64,000 nucleotides of DNA, from NCBI GenBank assembly GCA_963665925.1, contig OY762511.1:3100001-3164000 (forward strand). The letters are read 5' to 3'. Of the stretch, positions 35,259 to 44,189 are shown one piece after another. Source of the DNA: G963665925 sp963665925. Its GTDB lineage: Bacteria > Bacillota > Clostridia > Peptostreptococcales > Acidaminobacteraceae. The stretch's first letter is position 1; each line of letters starts with the position of its first letter. Under the pieces are notes generated by a model. That model had not been told where the DNA came from, ran no database searches, and worked only from the letters and a program-made list of their open reading frames with translations. The translations under genes and the position numbers were made by a program.

Positions 35259-36728
35259 TTGAAAATTATTCTAAATAGAAATCAAGGCATCCAAGCTCAA
35301 ATTGCAGGTTACTTCAGAGAACAAATTCTAACAAGAGCTTTGAAAATGGGCTCGAAGCTGCCAACGGTACGTGTTTTATCTGAAGAATTATCGGTGAGCC
35401 CATTAACGGTTACCAGAGCATACAAAAAACTTGAAAGAGAGGGACTCATTAAAACGGTTCAAGGAAGTGGAACCTATGTGTGTTTAGATCGGGAAAGAGA
35501 TAATGGAGATTTGAGAAAACCATTTGGAAGCTTTGACTGGATGCTGTCGATAGAGGACAACCTTCGAAGAACCCAGTTTATCAGTGCGTTTTCTGTTGAG
35601 AATCTTTCCAAGGGGTACAATATGTTTACCTCGCTTTTTAGAAGTGCGGATTATCCATATGAGAAGATCAAAGTGCTTTTAGAAAGCATAGTTGCTAGCG
35701 ATCATGACTTGCTTTTCAAATATAGTCCAGTGAACGGAGAGCACTTAACACGTAAGATTATTGCATCCTACTTTAATAGGCTGGGACTTGGTGAGGCGAA
35801 AAGTTCGGACATTATTATGACGAGTGGCAGCCAGCAGGCACTTAACATTATTGCAAGAACCTTTATCAATGAAAACGACAGTGTACTTGTAGAAACCCCG
35901 ACCTTTCCAGGTGCTATTGACGCATTTCAGAACCAGGGCTGCGTAATCCATTCTATTCCACTTGAAAAGGATGGTATAAATATTGATTTGCTTGAAGAGA
36001 TGGCCAATAAGCATAAACCCAAAATATTATATTTGACACCAAACTTAAATAACCCGACGGGTGTCATCACCTCTAATATTAAGAAACAAGAGATCCTTGA
36101 AATTGCAAAGGCAAATAATATGATGATCATTGAAGACGATCCGTGGTGCGAACTCATACCAGACGGGCATGCCAACAGGCTTATGAAATCCTATGATGAA
36201 GATGGGCATGTGATTTTTGTAAAAGGCTTTAGTAAGATTATTGGTCCTGGTTTTAGAGTTGGGGCTATTTATGCGCAAGGTACCATACTAAACAGGTTGA
36301 CCACAGCAAAAGCCAATGCAGATTTAGGCAGTCCGCTTCTGAACCAAAGACTACTATCGGAAATTATTGCTTCAGGTTTGTTGAATGAGAGTGTTGAAGC
36401 TTTGCGAAGGGTGAGTTTGGAACGCCTAAGCATTGTTGAAAAAACACTTGTGAAACATGCGCCGGACTACCTCAAATGGATTCGTCCAGATGGTGGAATT
36501 AACCTTTGGATGATACTGCCATCTGGTTTTAAGGTTGATAGGCTGCTTGAGGGATATTGCCATCCTAATGATTTGACTTTTCTATCAGGAAGATTATGTT
36601 ATCCAAATGAGCCAGATTACAATACATTCAGACTGAGCTATTCAGCACTGAAAAGAGCAGATGTAGAACCCGCAATCAAGCTATTATGTGAAATGGTCAG
36701 AGCCTACCATGATGATTTGAGTTCATAA
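35259..36728 (+). CDS. MocR-family transcriptional regulator
   Basis: This is a 489-residue fusion of a GntR winged helix (SKLPTVRVLSEELSVSPLTVTRAYKKLEREGLI) and an aminotransferase-like domain. PLP-binding Lys lies in FVKGFSKIIGPGFRVGAIY, and LTPNLNNPTG plus MIIEDDPWCEL are present. The start is TTG 35259 behind GTAGGGGGTG. Its divergent position beside the cupin-PhzF pair makes those genes the likely targets. It is only distantly similar to the MocR gene at 27451. Confidence 0.9.
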   Translation: MKIILNRNQGIQAQIAGYFREQILTRALKMGSKLPTVRVLSEELSVSPLTVTRAYKKLEREGLIKTVQGSGTYVCLDRERDNGDLRKPFGSFDWMLSIEDNLRRTQFISAFSVENLSKGYNMFTSLFRSADYPYEKIKVLLESIVASDHDLLFKYSPVNGEHLTRKIIASYFNRLGLGEAKSSDIIMTSGSQQALNIIARTFINENDSVLVETPTFPGAIDAFQNQGCVIHSIPLEKDGINIDLLEEMANKHKPKILYLTPNLNNPTGVITSNIKKQEILEIAKANNMMIIEDDPWCELIPDGHANRLMKSYDEDGHVIFVKGFSKIIGPGFRVGAIYAQGTILNRLTTAKANADLGSPLLNQRLLSEIIASGLLNESVEALRRVSLERLSIVEKTLVKHAPDYLKWIRPDGGINLWMILPSGFKVDRLLEGYCHPNDLTFLSGRLCYPNEPDYNTFRLSYSALKRADVEPAIKLLCEMVRAYHDDLSS

Positions 36729-36839
36729 TTATGAAAATGACACGAAGGCATTCATATATATTCAATAGTTTTGTATAATGTATGGGATAAGAAAGATGAT
36801 ATTCGCTCTTAGGACTAGCCAAATATAGGAGAGACATGA

Positions 36840-37373
36840 ATGAAGGGTCAGAAAACGAAGAAGAAAACGAAACTAAATCTAAGGTTTTACTTTATCGGGA
36901 GCATAGTTGTATTTATCATATGGCTTTTGTTAGAGTATCAGATCTTCAACAAAATATTCTATGTCATAGACCTGTCAACGCTTCTGCAGTTATTTACAAC
37001 AGTTCTACTGACAGTAATCGTCTTGAAAAATGATATTAAGAATACAAATTTACAAGCAACTGCCGTTTTGTCACACTATGATACGACGGTTGAAAAGCTA
37101 ATCATCTATATGGATGCCATTGATGAATCGTTGGGCTATTTAGAAGATATGAAGCTTATCGTTGAGCGGTATCATGAAACTTTTATAAATCAGACTTGTG
37201 AGAATACGGTCTTGAAGGACCAATATAAATCAGATTATCAATCACGCGTCAACAAACTGAAGGCAAAAAATATAGATATCAAGTATTGTATCAATCATAT
37301 TAGACTCTATGATGAAAGCATAATAAACAGACCTGCCTTTAACCCTTATGGGCAGATTGTACGGCATTGTTGA
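36840..37373 (+). CDS. Membrane-anchored hypothetical protein, N-terminal part (frameshifted)
   Basis: This encodes a basic N-terminus, two transmembrane helices (about 14-35 and 43-62) and a helical cytoplasmic region, then stops at TGA 37371. The neighbouring frame continues the same protein: near 37358 the text passes from GQIV in this frame to TALLNYELDGVASS in the other, so a one-base indel split one gene of about 287 codons. AGGAG lies 8 bases before ATG 36840; ATG 36836 is in another frame. A weak TATAAT stands at 36774. No family is recognised. Confidence 0.55.
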   Translation: MKGQKTKKKTKLNLRFYFIGSIVVFIIWLLLEYQIFNKIFYVIDLSTLLQLFTTVLLTVIVLKNDIKNTNLQATAVLSHYDTTVEKLIIYMDAIDESLGYLEDMKLIVERYHETFINQTCENTVLKDQYKSDYQSRVNKLKAKNIDIKYCINHIRLYDESIINRPAFNPYGQIVRHC

Positions 37374-37702
37374 ACTATGAATTGGATGGTGTTGCGTCAT
37401 CAATCATACTAAAAGAAGAGTTAAATGAAGAAATTGTTGAGTCAGGATTGAAGTTCAAGCCCATATCGGAAGAGGATGCTAGAGCATATTTTAAAGCGAA
37501 AGGCCTTGAATATCGAGATGAGAATACATCGGATGAATTTGAACGTATTTTCATACCTGGAACCGTCCAAATACACAAGAACTTTAAAATTATGAATGAA
37601 GTGTACACTTATCTGGAAACCCTAGTAAATGGCCTGATTGATAAGAATAATGCCGTCAGACAAGATATACTAAAGAATAGCCTGGAGATTGATCTTTCAT
37701 AG
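37367..37702 (+). CDS. C-terminal part of the frameshifted membrane protein
   Basis: This frame has no ribosome site of its own and only a TTG at the junction, but it reads as the continuation of the upstream protein (LNYELDGVASSIILKEELNEE to NAVRQDILKNSLEI). It is best understood as the cytoplasmic helical tail of one disrupted gene rather than a separate protein. Confidence 0.5.
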   Translation: MLNYELDGVASSIILKEELNEEIVESGLKFKPISEEDARAYFKAKGLEYRDENTSDEFERIFIPGTVQIHKNFKIMNEVYTYLETLVNGLIDKNNAVRQDILKNSLEIDLS

Positions 37703-37778
37703 GATTACATTTTCCATGCGTATAAATCTATAAGAAAATATGGACAAAGAAAAGCATACTCCAGATATTTGAAGTGTA

Positions 37779-37822
37779 CCCCGAGAAGTAGACAATAGAA
37801 AAAGTCGACCTCTCGGGGTTTT
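37779..37822 (+). terminator. Intrinsic terminator
   Basis: CCCCGAGA (37779-37786) and TCTCGGGG (37811-37818) pair perfectly and are followed by TTTTC. It lies between the split membrane gene and the convergent kinase gene. Confidence 0.65.
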
Positions 37823-37837
37823 CTATTGCTATAATTT

Positions 37838-39754
37838 CTATTCTTCACTAAGAGGAATAAGTATAGTAATCACTACGCCATGATTCGGTTTTGATTTGAA
37901 CATTATTTCACCGGACAGGACGTGCTGCACAATATGGTACACCTGAGTTAGGCCCATTCCATAGCTCTTGCTGCCCATATTCCCTTTGAAAAAAGGTTCG
38001 AAGACGTAAGTCGTTTCAGCCTCATTTATGCCAATGCCGTTATCCATATAGACCATTTTGATAAGGTTGTTTTCTAAAGCAACATCGATGCTAATCTTGA
38101 GGTCATGTTCAATGGGACAACCATGTTTCATTGAGTTATCGAGTAGCTTTTCAAAAACTTCTTTGATAGAACCAGCCCATCCATAGAGGATGATATTGCG
38201 TGGGCAGTTGTTCATAATGGTGTGACCGGGGCAGAGCTTATTTTGCTTAGTAAGCTCAACGGCCTTATTAATTTCGTCATATATATTGACTTGCGATTTG
38301 GCTTGCAGAGGGTACTGCGTAGGTAAGTTTTTCATGAACTTAATGATATCGACAGATTTTTTGATTTGTACTTCGAGCATCTTGGCAGTGTCCTGAACTT
38401 GTGAAATATAACTGGTGATTTCTTCTGAATCGCAGTTTGCTGAATGGACTGAGTCGTGTATTTCTGCAGTGATATTAGAAAGATAGGAAGTGATCGTCGT
38501 GGCATTTCCTAAAGGCGTGTTAAGTTCGTGAGAAATTCTTATGCTAATTCTTGATAGTGCGGATATTTTTTCGTTTTCTATCATCTTGTCCTGAAGCTTT
38601 TGAAGCTCTTCAAGCGTCAGCGTAAGGGCATTGTTTGTAGTTTCAAGCTCTTCATTTGCATCGGAAAGAGACTTGGTACGGATTTTGACTAAATCCTCAA
38701 GTGCGTTATGCGCTTCATTCAGTTCATTCATAAGTGCTTCAAATGCATCTCGAATCAAACCGTACTCGTCTTCACGCGTTGCCCAATTTATTTTGTGATT
38801 TCTATCGCTTTTGACAAGGTTTATTTCGGAAACAACTTCGTTAATGGGTTTCATAAAGTATTTAGTCATGAACATATCAAGAATGACTATAATGACAAAA
38901 CTCAGTATGGCTAAATTACCAAACCAGGTTTGGATCAGTTCAATGTTTCTAAAACCAATGGCAACAGGTATTTGTACAAGAACACCCCAACCCGTAGTGT
39001 TCACTGGGGCGTATGCAACGAGTTTTTCCTCATTGTTGAAGACATATCTGCCAATGCCTGATTTTCCAGAAATCACATTTTGAATGGGCTCTAAATAAGA
39101 AACATCCAGCATTTTCTCCACGTAGCTTTCATTTGGATGGAATATGATGCGGCCAGCTTGATCCACAACATAGGTGTACTGCTTGTCTTCCTTATTAGTA
39201 CTCTGAACTAAGTCATCTATTTTGGACAAGTCTATGCTTGCACCAAGAACACCCATAATTTTGTCATTTTTATAAATAGGTGCTGAAATAACAATAATGG
39301 GTTTATTTGTGCTTCTGGAAATTATGGCGTTGGAAGTGAAAAGCTCACCTTGTATACTTCGTTTAAAATACTGTCTGTCAAGTCGCGTGCCCAGGGTATC
39401 TGGATAGGAAGTTTTGTAGTATTGTACACCGTCTTTGTCTATTAGGAACACTTGAGAGAGTGCGGAATATTCTTCAACGACTTTCTGTAACAGGTTGTCT
39501 GTAGATTCAAACTCATAGTTTTTTACTTCGTTCAACTGTGTGAGAAAAACTATTTCTTCCTGCAGGTCCGAAAGGAAGAATTCCAATGATTGAGTTGTCA
39601 TAAGGGCAAGATCCATATTTCTTTGATAAATCCGTTCTTCGGTATCACTTCGTATTTTTCCAAATACAACAATGAGTACGCTGCTCATCAAAACGATGGT
39701 TGCAAGTAGGGTAACTATTAAGTACTTTGTGCGAAAACTCTTATACCATTTCAT
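37838..39754 (-). CDS. Membrane sensor histidine kinase with Cache sensor
   Basis: This 638-residue kinase has a transmembrane helix (about 8-30), a double-Cache extracellular domain (VFLIDKDGVQYYKTSYP, GASIDLSKIDDLV), a second helix (about 280-300), HAMP, a long coiled coil, then a kinase core. His409 in IRISHELNTPLGNATT is the phospho-acceptor. The N box VFEKLLDNSMKHG, DNGIGINEAE and KSYGMGLTQVYHIVQ form the ATP site. AGAGGTGAG precedes ATG 39754. No response regulator gene is adjacent. It is the last backbone gene before the tRNA-linked island. Confidence 0.88.
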   Translation of the reverse strand: MKWYKSFRTKYLIVTLLATIVLMSSVLIVVFGKIRSDTEERIYQRNMDLALMTTQSLEFFLSDLQEEIVFLTQLNEVKNYEFESTDNLLQKVVEEYSALSQVFLIDKDGVQYYKTSYPDTLGTRLDRQYFKRSIQGELFTSNAIISRSTNKPIIVISAPIYKNDKIMGVLGASIDLSKIDDLVQSTNKEDKQYTYVVDQAGRIIFHPNESYVEKMLDVSYLEPIQNVISGKSGIGRYVFNNEEKLVAYAPVNTTGWGVLVQIPVAIGFRNIELIQTWFGNLAILSFVIIVILDMFMTKYFMKPINEVVSEINLVKSDRNHKINWATREDEYGLIRDAFEALMNELNEAHNALEDLVKIRTKSLSDANEELETTNNALTLTLEELQKLQDKMIENEKISALSRISIRISHELNTPLGNATTITSYLSNITAEIHDSVHSANCDSEEITSYISQVQDTAKMLEVQIKKSVDIIKFMKNLPTQYPLQAKSQVNIYDEINKAVELTKQNKLCPGHTIMNNCPRNIILYGWAGSIKEVFEKLLDNSMKHGCPIEHDLKISIDVALENNLIKMVYMDNGIGINEAETTYVFEPFFKGNMGSKSYGMGLTQVYHIVQHVLSGEIMFKSKPNHGVVITILIPLSEE

Positions 39755-39835
39755 AAGCTCACCTCTATTGACTTATAAGTACCCTTAAAAATATGTCGTT
39801 AACGAGGGCTCAGTGTAAGATTGCCATAGAATAAA

Positions 39836-39921
39836 AAGCGAAACGAAGCCTTCTAATCAGATGGGTTCGGTTTGCTATGTGCCGAAGATTCGGGACTGGG
39901 AAATCCTCACGATGGGTTATT
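39836..39921. repeat. Decayed tRNA-end integration unit (outermost att)
   Basis: A hairpin-like stretch (39841-39873), resembling the terminator at 46374-46405, precedes GTGCCGAAGATTCGGGACTG. The block 39879-39921 repeats, with about 80 percent identity, at 44053-44095. The GTGCCGAAG core is the 3' end of the tRNA-Leu gene. I read it as the far boundary of the oldest inserted element. Confidence 0.55.
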
Positions 39922-40069
39922 ATAAAAAAATCTTGTCTCAAAGAAAAGTATCTAGACAGTTTCCTTAACTATGAAGCTTATGAGTCTTTGAATGATTTAC
40001 CACAAATAGGTAATTAGCGTGACTTTGCACGACAATCCTGCACGCTTTGAGCTCATAAATTTGATAATC

Positions 40070-40244
40070 TTCAAGTTACTTAAGTATCTTTGTTTGCTGG
40101 ACTTCCAAACCTCTATATTTGTTCTTCAAGCGATAAAATGTTTGCTCTGATGTTGTATTTACGGACAAAATCTGTCGCTTGCTTTCCTAATTTGTTTTGC
40201 TCTAGAAGCTTGATAATCTATTCTTCTGAAAGTTGTTTGTTCAT
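40070..40244 (-). pseudogene. Remnant of an IS3-family transposase OrfA
   Basis: On the minus strand from ATG 40244 the text reads MNKQLSEE, then a stop, then IIKLLEQNKLGKQATDFVRKYNI. After a one-base shift it continues EQTFYRLKNKYRGLEVQQTK. This is the helix-turn-helix OrfA of IS3-type elements, with one stop and one frameshift. No OrfB is left. It is debris inside the island. Confidence 0.65.
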
Positions 40245-40372
40245 GTCTCATCACTCCTGTTCTTTGATTTTATCATGAGTGACAATCATTATCTGTAGCA
40301 TCTACAGACATAATAAAGTTCTTGATTCAATTAAATGGGTAGAAGAAGTATAACCATTATTAAAATATCTGT

Positions 40373-40453
40373 GTTCCAAAAGGAGACGGTGTTCCATAAT
40401 GGAGCACTGTTGGCGTTCTATTATGGACCGCTGTTAATGTTCTAAAACGGAAC
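40373..40453 (+). promoter_or_regulatory. Four-copy repeat array, candidate sigma-54 activator sites
   Basis: Four imperfect palindromic 15-mers begin at 40373, 40391, 40415 and 40439: GTTCCAAAAGGAGAC, GTTCCATAATGGAGC, GTTCTATTATGGACC and GTTCTAAAACGGAAC. The last three are spaced exactly 24 bases apart. They end 63 bases before a sigma-54 promoter, the position of enhancer-binding sites. Confidence 0.6.
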
Positions 40454-40515
40454 TATGAATGCTTCGTGCCATTCACAATACTCAAAATAACAGTGACAAC
40501 ACGGACTTTTTCTAT

Positions 40516-40533
40516 TTGGCATATTACTTGCGT
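40516..40533 (+). promoter_or_regulatory. Sigma-54 (-24/-12) promoter
   Basis: TTGGCATATTACTTGCGT has GG and GC exactly 12 bases apart and lies 69 bases before the FIST gene start. It is a near match to the TGGCAC-N5-TTGCA consensus and to the site at 16853. Confidence 0.72.
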
Positions 40534-40601
40534 ATATTAAATAATTACTACAAAGATGAGCAAAAGTAAAAGCGGCAGCAAAGACAGGATGGGGGAACAA
40601 T

Positions 40602-41633
40602 ATGAAAAGTTTTGAGTTCAGGACAGTTTCTGATGCTGACCAGTACTTCAAGAACAATTTGGGTTTAGGACACATCGTACACGCACCTGTTGGGTATGCA
40701 ATTGAGTTAAGCAGTGTGAGTGATGAAAATGTCGTTATTTGCTCAACTTCAGGGGAAATAACGCCAGAAGGGTACAAGGACGGTATCATTACAGGCTTTT
40801 CTTATGAAAAGGATATCGCGGAAATCATTGAAATTAGAAGGCCAGCCATTCTGAGCAAACCTCAGATGAAAGTAGCTTATGATAAGGTGAAAGCGAATAA
40901 AAACGCTTTTCTACTACTGCTTTTAGATGGCTTGTCGGGAACCGAAGAGGGCGTCATGTCCACACTGTATTTTATGGAGGACAGGTTCAAAATCGTAGGG
41001 GGCAGTGCGGGAGACAACCTGAAATTTGAACTCTGTCATATTTATATTGGACAGAAGAAAGTGGAAAATGTAGGGGTTTTCTTTAATGTAAAAAAAAGAA
41101 CAGCTCTAATCAAGGAAAATCTATATATTCCTACTGGAGATAAACTGCTCATCACAGAGGCAGACCCGATTTCTCGTGTGGTGAAGACGATAGATAACTT
41201 GCCAGCGGCGGAAGCGTATGCCCGTCATCTTGGTGTCAGTGTGCAAAATCTACAGAATCACTTTATGACCAATCCATTAGGTAAAATTTATAAAAATGAA
41301 ATCATGATTGCTTCGCCAATGAAGATAAATCCGGACAAGTCCATAACCTTTTATTGTCAGGTCATGCCGAATACATTTGTACATATGCTCGAGCCGGCAG
41401 ATACTGGTAAAACTGTCGATGCAACGCTTAATAGCTTGCCATTCAAGCCCAGCTTCATGTATGTCGTAAACTGCATACTGAGAAGTCTGAAATTTCAGAA
41501 TGATAAGGAGTGGCCTCTTGTGGACAAAAAATTGAGTAGCGTCTGTCACAATACGACTGGCTTTGTAAGCTATGGGGAGCAGTTCTACAATCATCACGTG
41601 AACCAGACTATGGTCATATTGGCAATTGAATAG
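40602..41633 (+). CDS. FIST domain sensory protein
   Basis: This 343-residue soluble protein matches the FIST N and C domains: VVICSTSGEITPEGYKDGIITGFSY, LLLLLDGLSGTEEGVMSTLY and IVGGSAGDNLKFELCHIYIG. The C-terminal part ends GFVSYGEQFYNHHVNQTMVILAIE. FIST domains are thought to bind small ligands such as amino acids and pass the signal to partner proteins. A soluble chemoreceptor-type gene follows 9 bases later, the common FIST partner. The operon lies behind a sigma-54 promoter and a four-copy repeat array. Confidence 0.88.
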   Translation: MKSFEFRTVSDADQYFKNNLGLGHIVHAPVGYAIELSSVSDENVVICSTSGEITPEGYKDGIITGFSYEKDIAEIIEIRRPAILSKPQMKVAYDKVKANKNAFLLLLLDGLSGTEEGVMSTLYFMEDRFKIVGGSAGDNLKFELCHIYIGQKKVENVGVFFNVKKRTALIKENLYIPTGDKLLITEADPISRVVKTIDNLPAAEAYARHLGVSVQNLQNHFMTNPLGKIYKNEIMIASPMKINPDKSITFYCQVMPNTFVHMLEPADTGKTVDATLNSLPFKPSFMYVVNCILRSLKFQNDKEWPLVDKKLSSVCHNTTGFVSYGEQFYNHHVNQTMVILAIE

Positions 41634-41642
41634 GGGGCATTT

Positions 41643-42605
41643 ATGTTTTGGAAGAAGAAGCAGGAAAAGAGCCATTCTGTGCTGGTAGACCAGATTACAG
41701 AAAAAAGTGGCACATCAATCGATAAAGAAGTTCAACTCAACAGTGAACTTCGTCAGCAAGTGGAAAATTCCTTCAATGCACTGCTGCAATTTGAAGGTGC
41801 AAACACCTTTGGACTCAAGGAGTTCTCAAAATCGACTGAGTTCACGAATAATGAAATCGTCAATGTGCAGTCGTATGTCCAGCGAACCTTCGAAAGAGGT
41901 GAGCAAACCCGTGAGCAGGCTGCTGAAATGACAATGATGCTATCCGAATCGACAGCAGAGATTTCAAGTGCAAACACAAGCTTGAATGAGGTTTCAAATA
42001 AAATCACAGATGCCGCTTCGAGCTTTCAGGTTTTTAACAATACATTCTCGCAGCTTGAGGCACAGTACACTGAAATCGTACGATTTGCAAAGGTCATAAC
42101 AGATATTGCTGACCAGACTAATCTATTGTCCCTCAACGCATCCATCGAAGCGGCACGAGCGGGAGAATCGGGCAGGGGCTTCGCGGTAGTCGCAGGCGAA
42201 ATCAAAAAGCTTGCAGAAGAAACTTCACAAAATGCTAACGATATTATTGGCGCTCTTGGCAAAATGACTATGGCTATTAAGACTTTGGGGGATCGTTCAT
42301 CTGAGAGCAAGGATGTGATTGTGACAGCCTCTGAACTTGTCTTAGAAACTCAGGGAAAGTTCAGTAAAATCAGTGCATCTGAAGTGTCTATCATGTCGGA
42401 AATGGAACGGATCAATGAACTTCAGGGTCAAAGTTTATCTGATATCGAAAAGATAAATAGCGCACTGGGTAAGGTTGTCGAGCGGTCGCACAGCCAGGCA
42501 GAAGAACTTGACGAGCTGATTCTTGCCATTCAGGCAAAGTCGGACTATTATTTGAGCATCATTAATCATCTCAATCAGATGAAAGAGCTGTACTATAAGT
42601 CTTAA
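41643..42605 (+). CDS. Soluble methyl-accepting chemotaxis-type signalling protein
   Basis: The protein has 320 residues, no transmembrane helix and no recognisable N-terminal sensor. The MCP signalling hairpin tip is present (DQTNLLSLNASIEAARAGES, then GRGFAVVAGEIKKLAEETS). It probably takes its input from the FIST protein encoded just upstream and signals to CheA/CheW; the flanking helices are long coiled coils. GGGGGC precedes ATG 41643. No chemotaxis kinase is encoded in the window. Confidence 0.88.
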   Translation: MFWKKKQEKSHSVLVDQITEKSGTSIDKEVQLNSELRQQVENSFNALLQFEGANTFGLKEFSKSTEFTNNEIVNVQSYVQRTFERGEQTREQAAEMTMMLSESTAEISSANTSLNEVSNKITDAASSFQVFNNTFSQLEAQYTEIVRFAKVITDIADQTNLLSLNASIEAARAGESGRGFAVVAGEIKKLAEETSQNANDIIGALGKMTMAIKTLGDRSSESKDVIVTASELVLETQGKFSKISASEVSIMSEMERINELQGQSLSDIEKINSALGKVVERSHSQAEELDELILAIQAKSDYYLSIINHLNQMKELYYKS

Positions 42606-42636
42606 GAAAAATGGGTATTTCTACCAGATGCAATAG

Positions 42637-42680
42637 AGCCATAGAGTAACGTTCTCATAAAAAACACTCTATGGCTTTTT
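42637..42680 (+). terminator. Intrinsic terminator after the FIST-MCP operon
   Basis: AGCCATAGAGT (42637-42647) pairs with ACTCTATGGCT (42666-42676), followed by TTTT. Confidence 0.82.
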
Positions 42681-42748
42681 CGTGACACTACCTGTGGAAT
42701 GTACTGGGTTCATATACATCGCCGTAACATCATCGTGTAACTTCACCT

Positions 42749-43153
42749 AAAACAGAGTCAGGAAACAGAAGAATACTCATTTCAGATCAATTTGTTGAAA
42801 TTCTAAAAATGCATCAATTGGATCAAGACAAATATATGCGCGACTTAGCAAGCGCAGACTATGATTTGAAATTAGTATGTTGCTATGCTAATGGCAGATA
42901 CTTTCATCCAAATAGATTTAGTTATAAATTTAGTACATTACTGGAAAAATATGAGCTTGAACATATTAGATTTCATGATTTAAGACATACCAATGCAAGC
43001 TTGATATAAGAGGGCAATATACTTGATAGAATTACCCCTCAGGGGTTTGGAAACTCAAGCGTACAAGTGAAACTCGATATATACAGTCATGTGAGGGATG
43101 AAGCTCAGAAAGTGACTGTGGAGCTTATGGATAATTTGAATAGTAGCAGTTAA
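42749..43153 (+). pseudogene. Remnant of a tyrosine integrase, C-terminal half
   Basis: In frame from about 42749 the text reads KTESGNRRILISDQ, then CCYANGRYFHPNRFSYKFS, then HIRFHDLRHTNASLI, a TAA stop, and LDIYSHVRDEAQKVTVELMD. It is clearly similar in DNA and protein to the 3' half of the integrase gene at 53131-53910. The second His region is altered (PQGFGNSS for the expected RLGHSS). The N-terminal half is missing. It marks an older element of the same family. Confidence 0.85.
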
Positions 43154-43386
43154 TTATAAGGTCAGTGCGGAAAATTAGAGTATGAGTGCTTACCTTTTTT
43201 TATGTAATCTGCTTACACATATATTTAAAATGGAAGATCTACTCAGATGTTTATTGAGTTGTTACCATATGAAATAATACGTATTTATTTCGTAATATCT
43301 GAGTTATATGTAAATTTTCAATGGTTAAATATCATTAGAAAATCACAGGAATATGATATTTAATCAAAATTATTGGAGGAATCTAA

Positions 43387-43698
43387 ATGAAAAAATACAA
43401 TGTAATAACTTTATGTGGTAGCACTAAATTCAAAGAGGAATTTCTTGAGATACAAAAGGATTTGACCTTGAAAGGTAATATAGTGATTTCAGTTGGTCTT
43501 TTTGGTCACGCTGGTGATGATGAGGTATGGGAAGAGGACACCAAAGAAATGCTGGATGATATGCATAAGCGAAAGATTGATATGGCAAATGAGATATTTG
43601 TAATCAATAAAGACGGCTACATCGGAAGTAGTACAAGATCTGAAATCGAATATGCGAAATCAATGGGTAAGTGTATAAAATATCTTGAGAAAATCTAA
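43387..43698 (+). CDS. Small nucleoside 2-deoxyribosyltransferase-like protein
   Basis: This 103-residue protein reads ITLCGSTKFKEEFLEIQKDL, then MHKRKIDMANEIFVINKDGYIGSSTRSEIEYA. This is the compact Rossmann-like fold seen in nucleoside 2-deoxyribosyltransferase-related and phage-borne proteins, where GSTRSEIEYA forms the conserved Ser-Glu site. GGAGG precedes ATG 43387. It sits between an integrase remnant and an element-end remnant, so it is cargo of the older element. Nucleotide or NAD cleavage is possible but unproven. Confidence 0.7.
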   Translation: MKKYNVITLCGSTKFKEEFLEIQKDLTLKGNIVISVGLFGHAGDDEVWEEDTKEMLDDMHKRKIDMANEIFVINKDGYIGSSTRSEIEYAKSMGKCIKYLEKI

Positions 43699-43981
43699 TG
43701 TTAACAAGTGGAGTATTGCTATGATATTTAGGATGTAAAGCCTTGAAAATCATCATGTAAACCATCAATTCCCCAAATCCCTTTTTGTTTACGAAGTGGC
43801 ATTTTTAATACTAGCTTATGGTAAAATGTGGTATATGGATTATAAAATTTGGTGCACGATCGGGAGTTGCAGGAACGTTAGGCAGCCTATTTTCTGATAC
43901 AGTGAAATGTCTAAGTAGATTGCACACAACATCTGAAATGATATATCATTACGAACCCGATTCAAACGAATTATAATAGAG

Positions 43982-44095
43982 ATTAGCAAAAACAAATAAA
44001 TGAACGCATAAGAAAAAACTCACCTTCATCTGAAAGTGAGTTTTTCAAGTGGTGCCGAAGATTCGGAACGGGGAATCCCACACAATGGATAATTG
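43982..44095. repeat. Decayed right end of an older element (arm site, hairpin, tRNA-end core)
   Basis: The stretch from GATTAGCA (43982) through a hairpin (44016-44045) to TGGTGCCGAAG (44051) matches 58064-58141 almost base for base. The following bases match the outermost unit at 39879-39921 instead of the intact tRNA. It is the right boundary of an older copy of this element family. Just upstream (about 43850-43975) a short stretch reading LHTTSEMIYHYEPDSN could be the end of another recombinase. Confidence 0.75.
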
Positions 44096-44189
44096 ATTCG
44101 AGAATTACCCGTGCAAGTAGAATGCGTAACTCATTAACAAAGCCTTTTATGGGTATCAATATATCAGTAAGTTTAAATAGGAGGGATTT

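Noticed and set aside
40090..40278. Plus-strand 62-codon frame
   Set aside because: It is the shadow of an IS3 OrfA remnant on the minus strand and has no ribosome site.
40373..40453. CRISPR array
   Set aside because: Units are 15 bp and spacers only 3-9 bp; there are no cas genes. Regulatory sites fit better.
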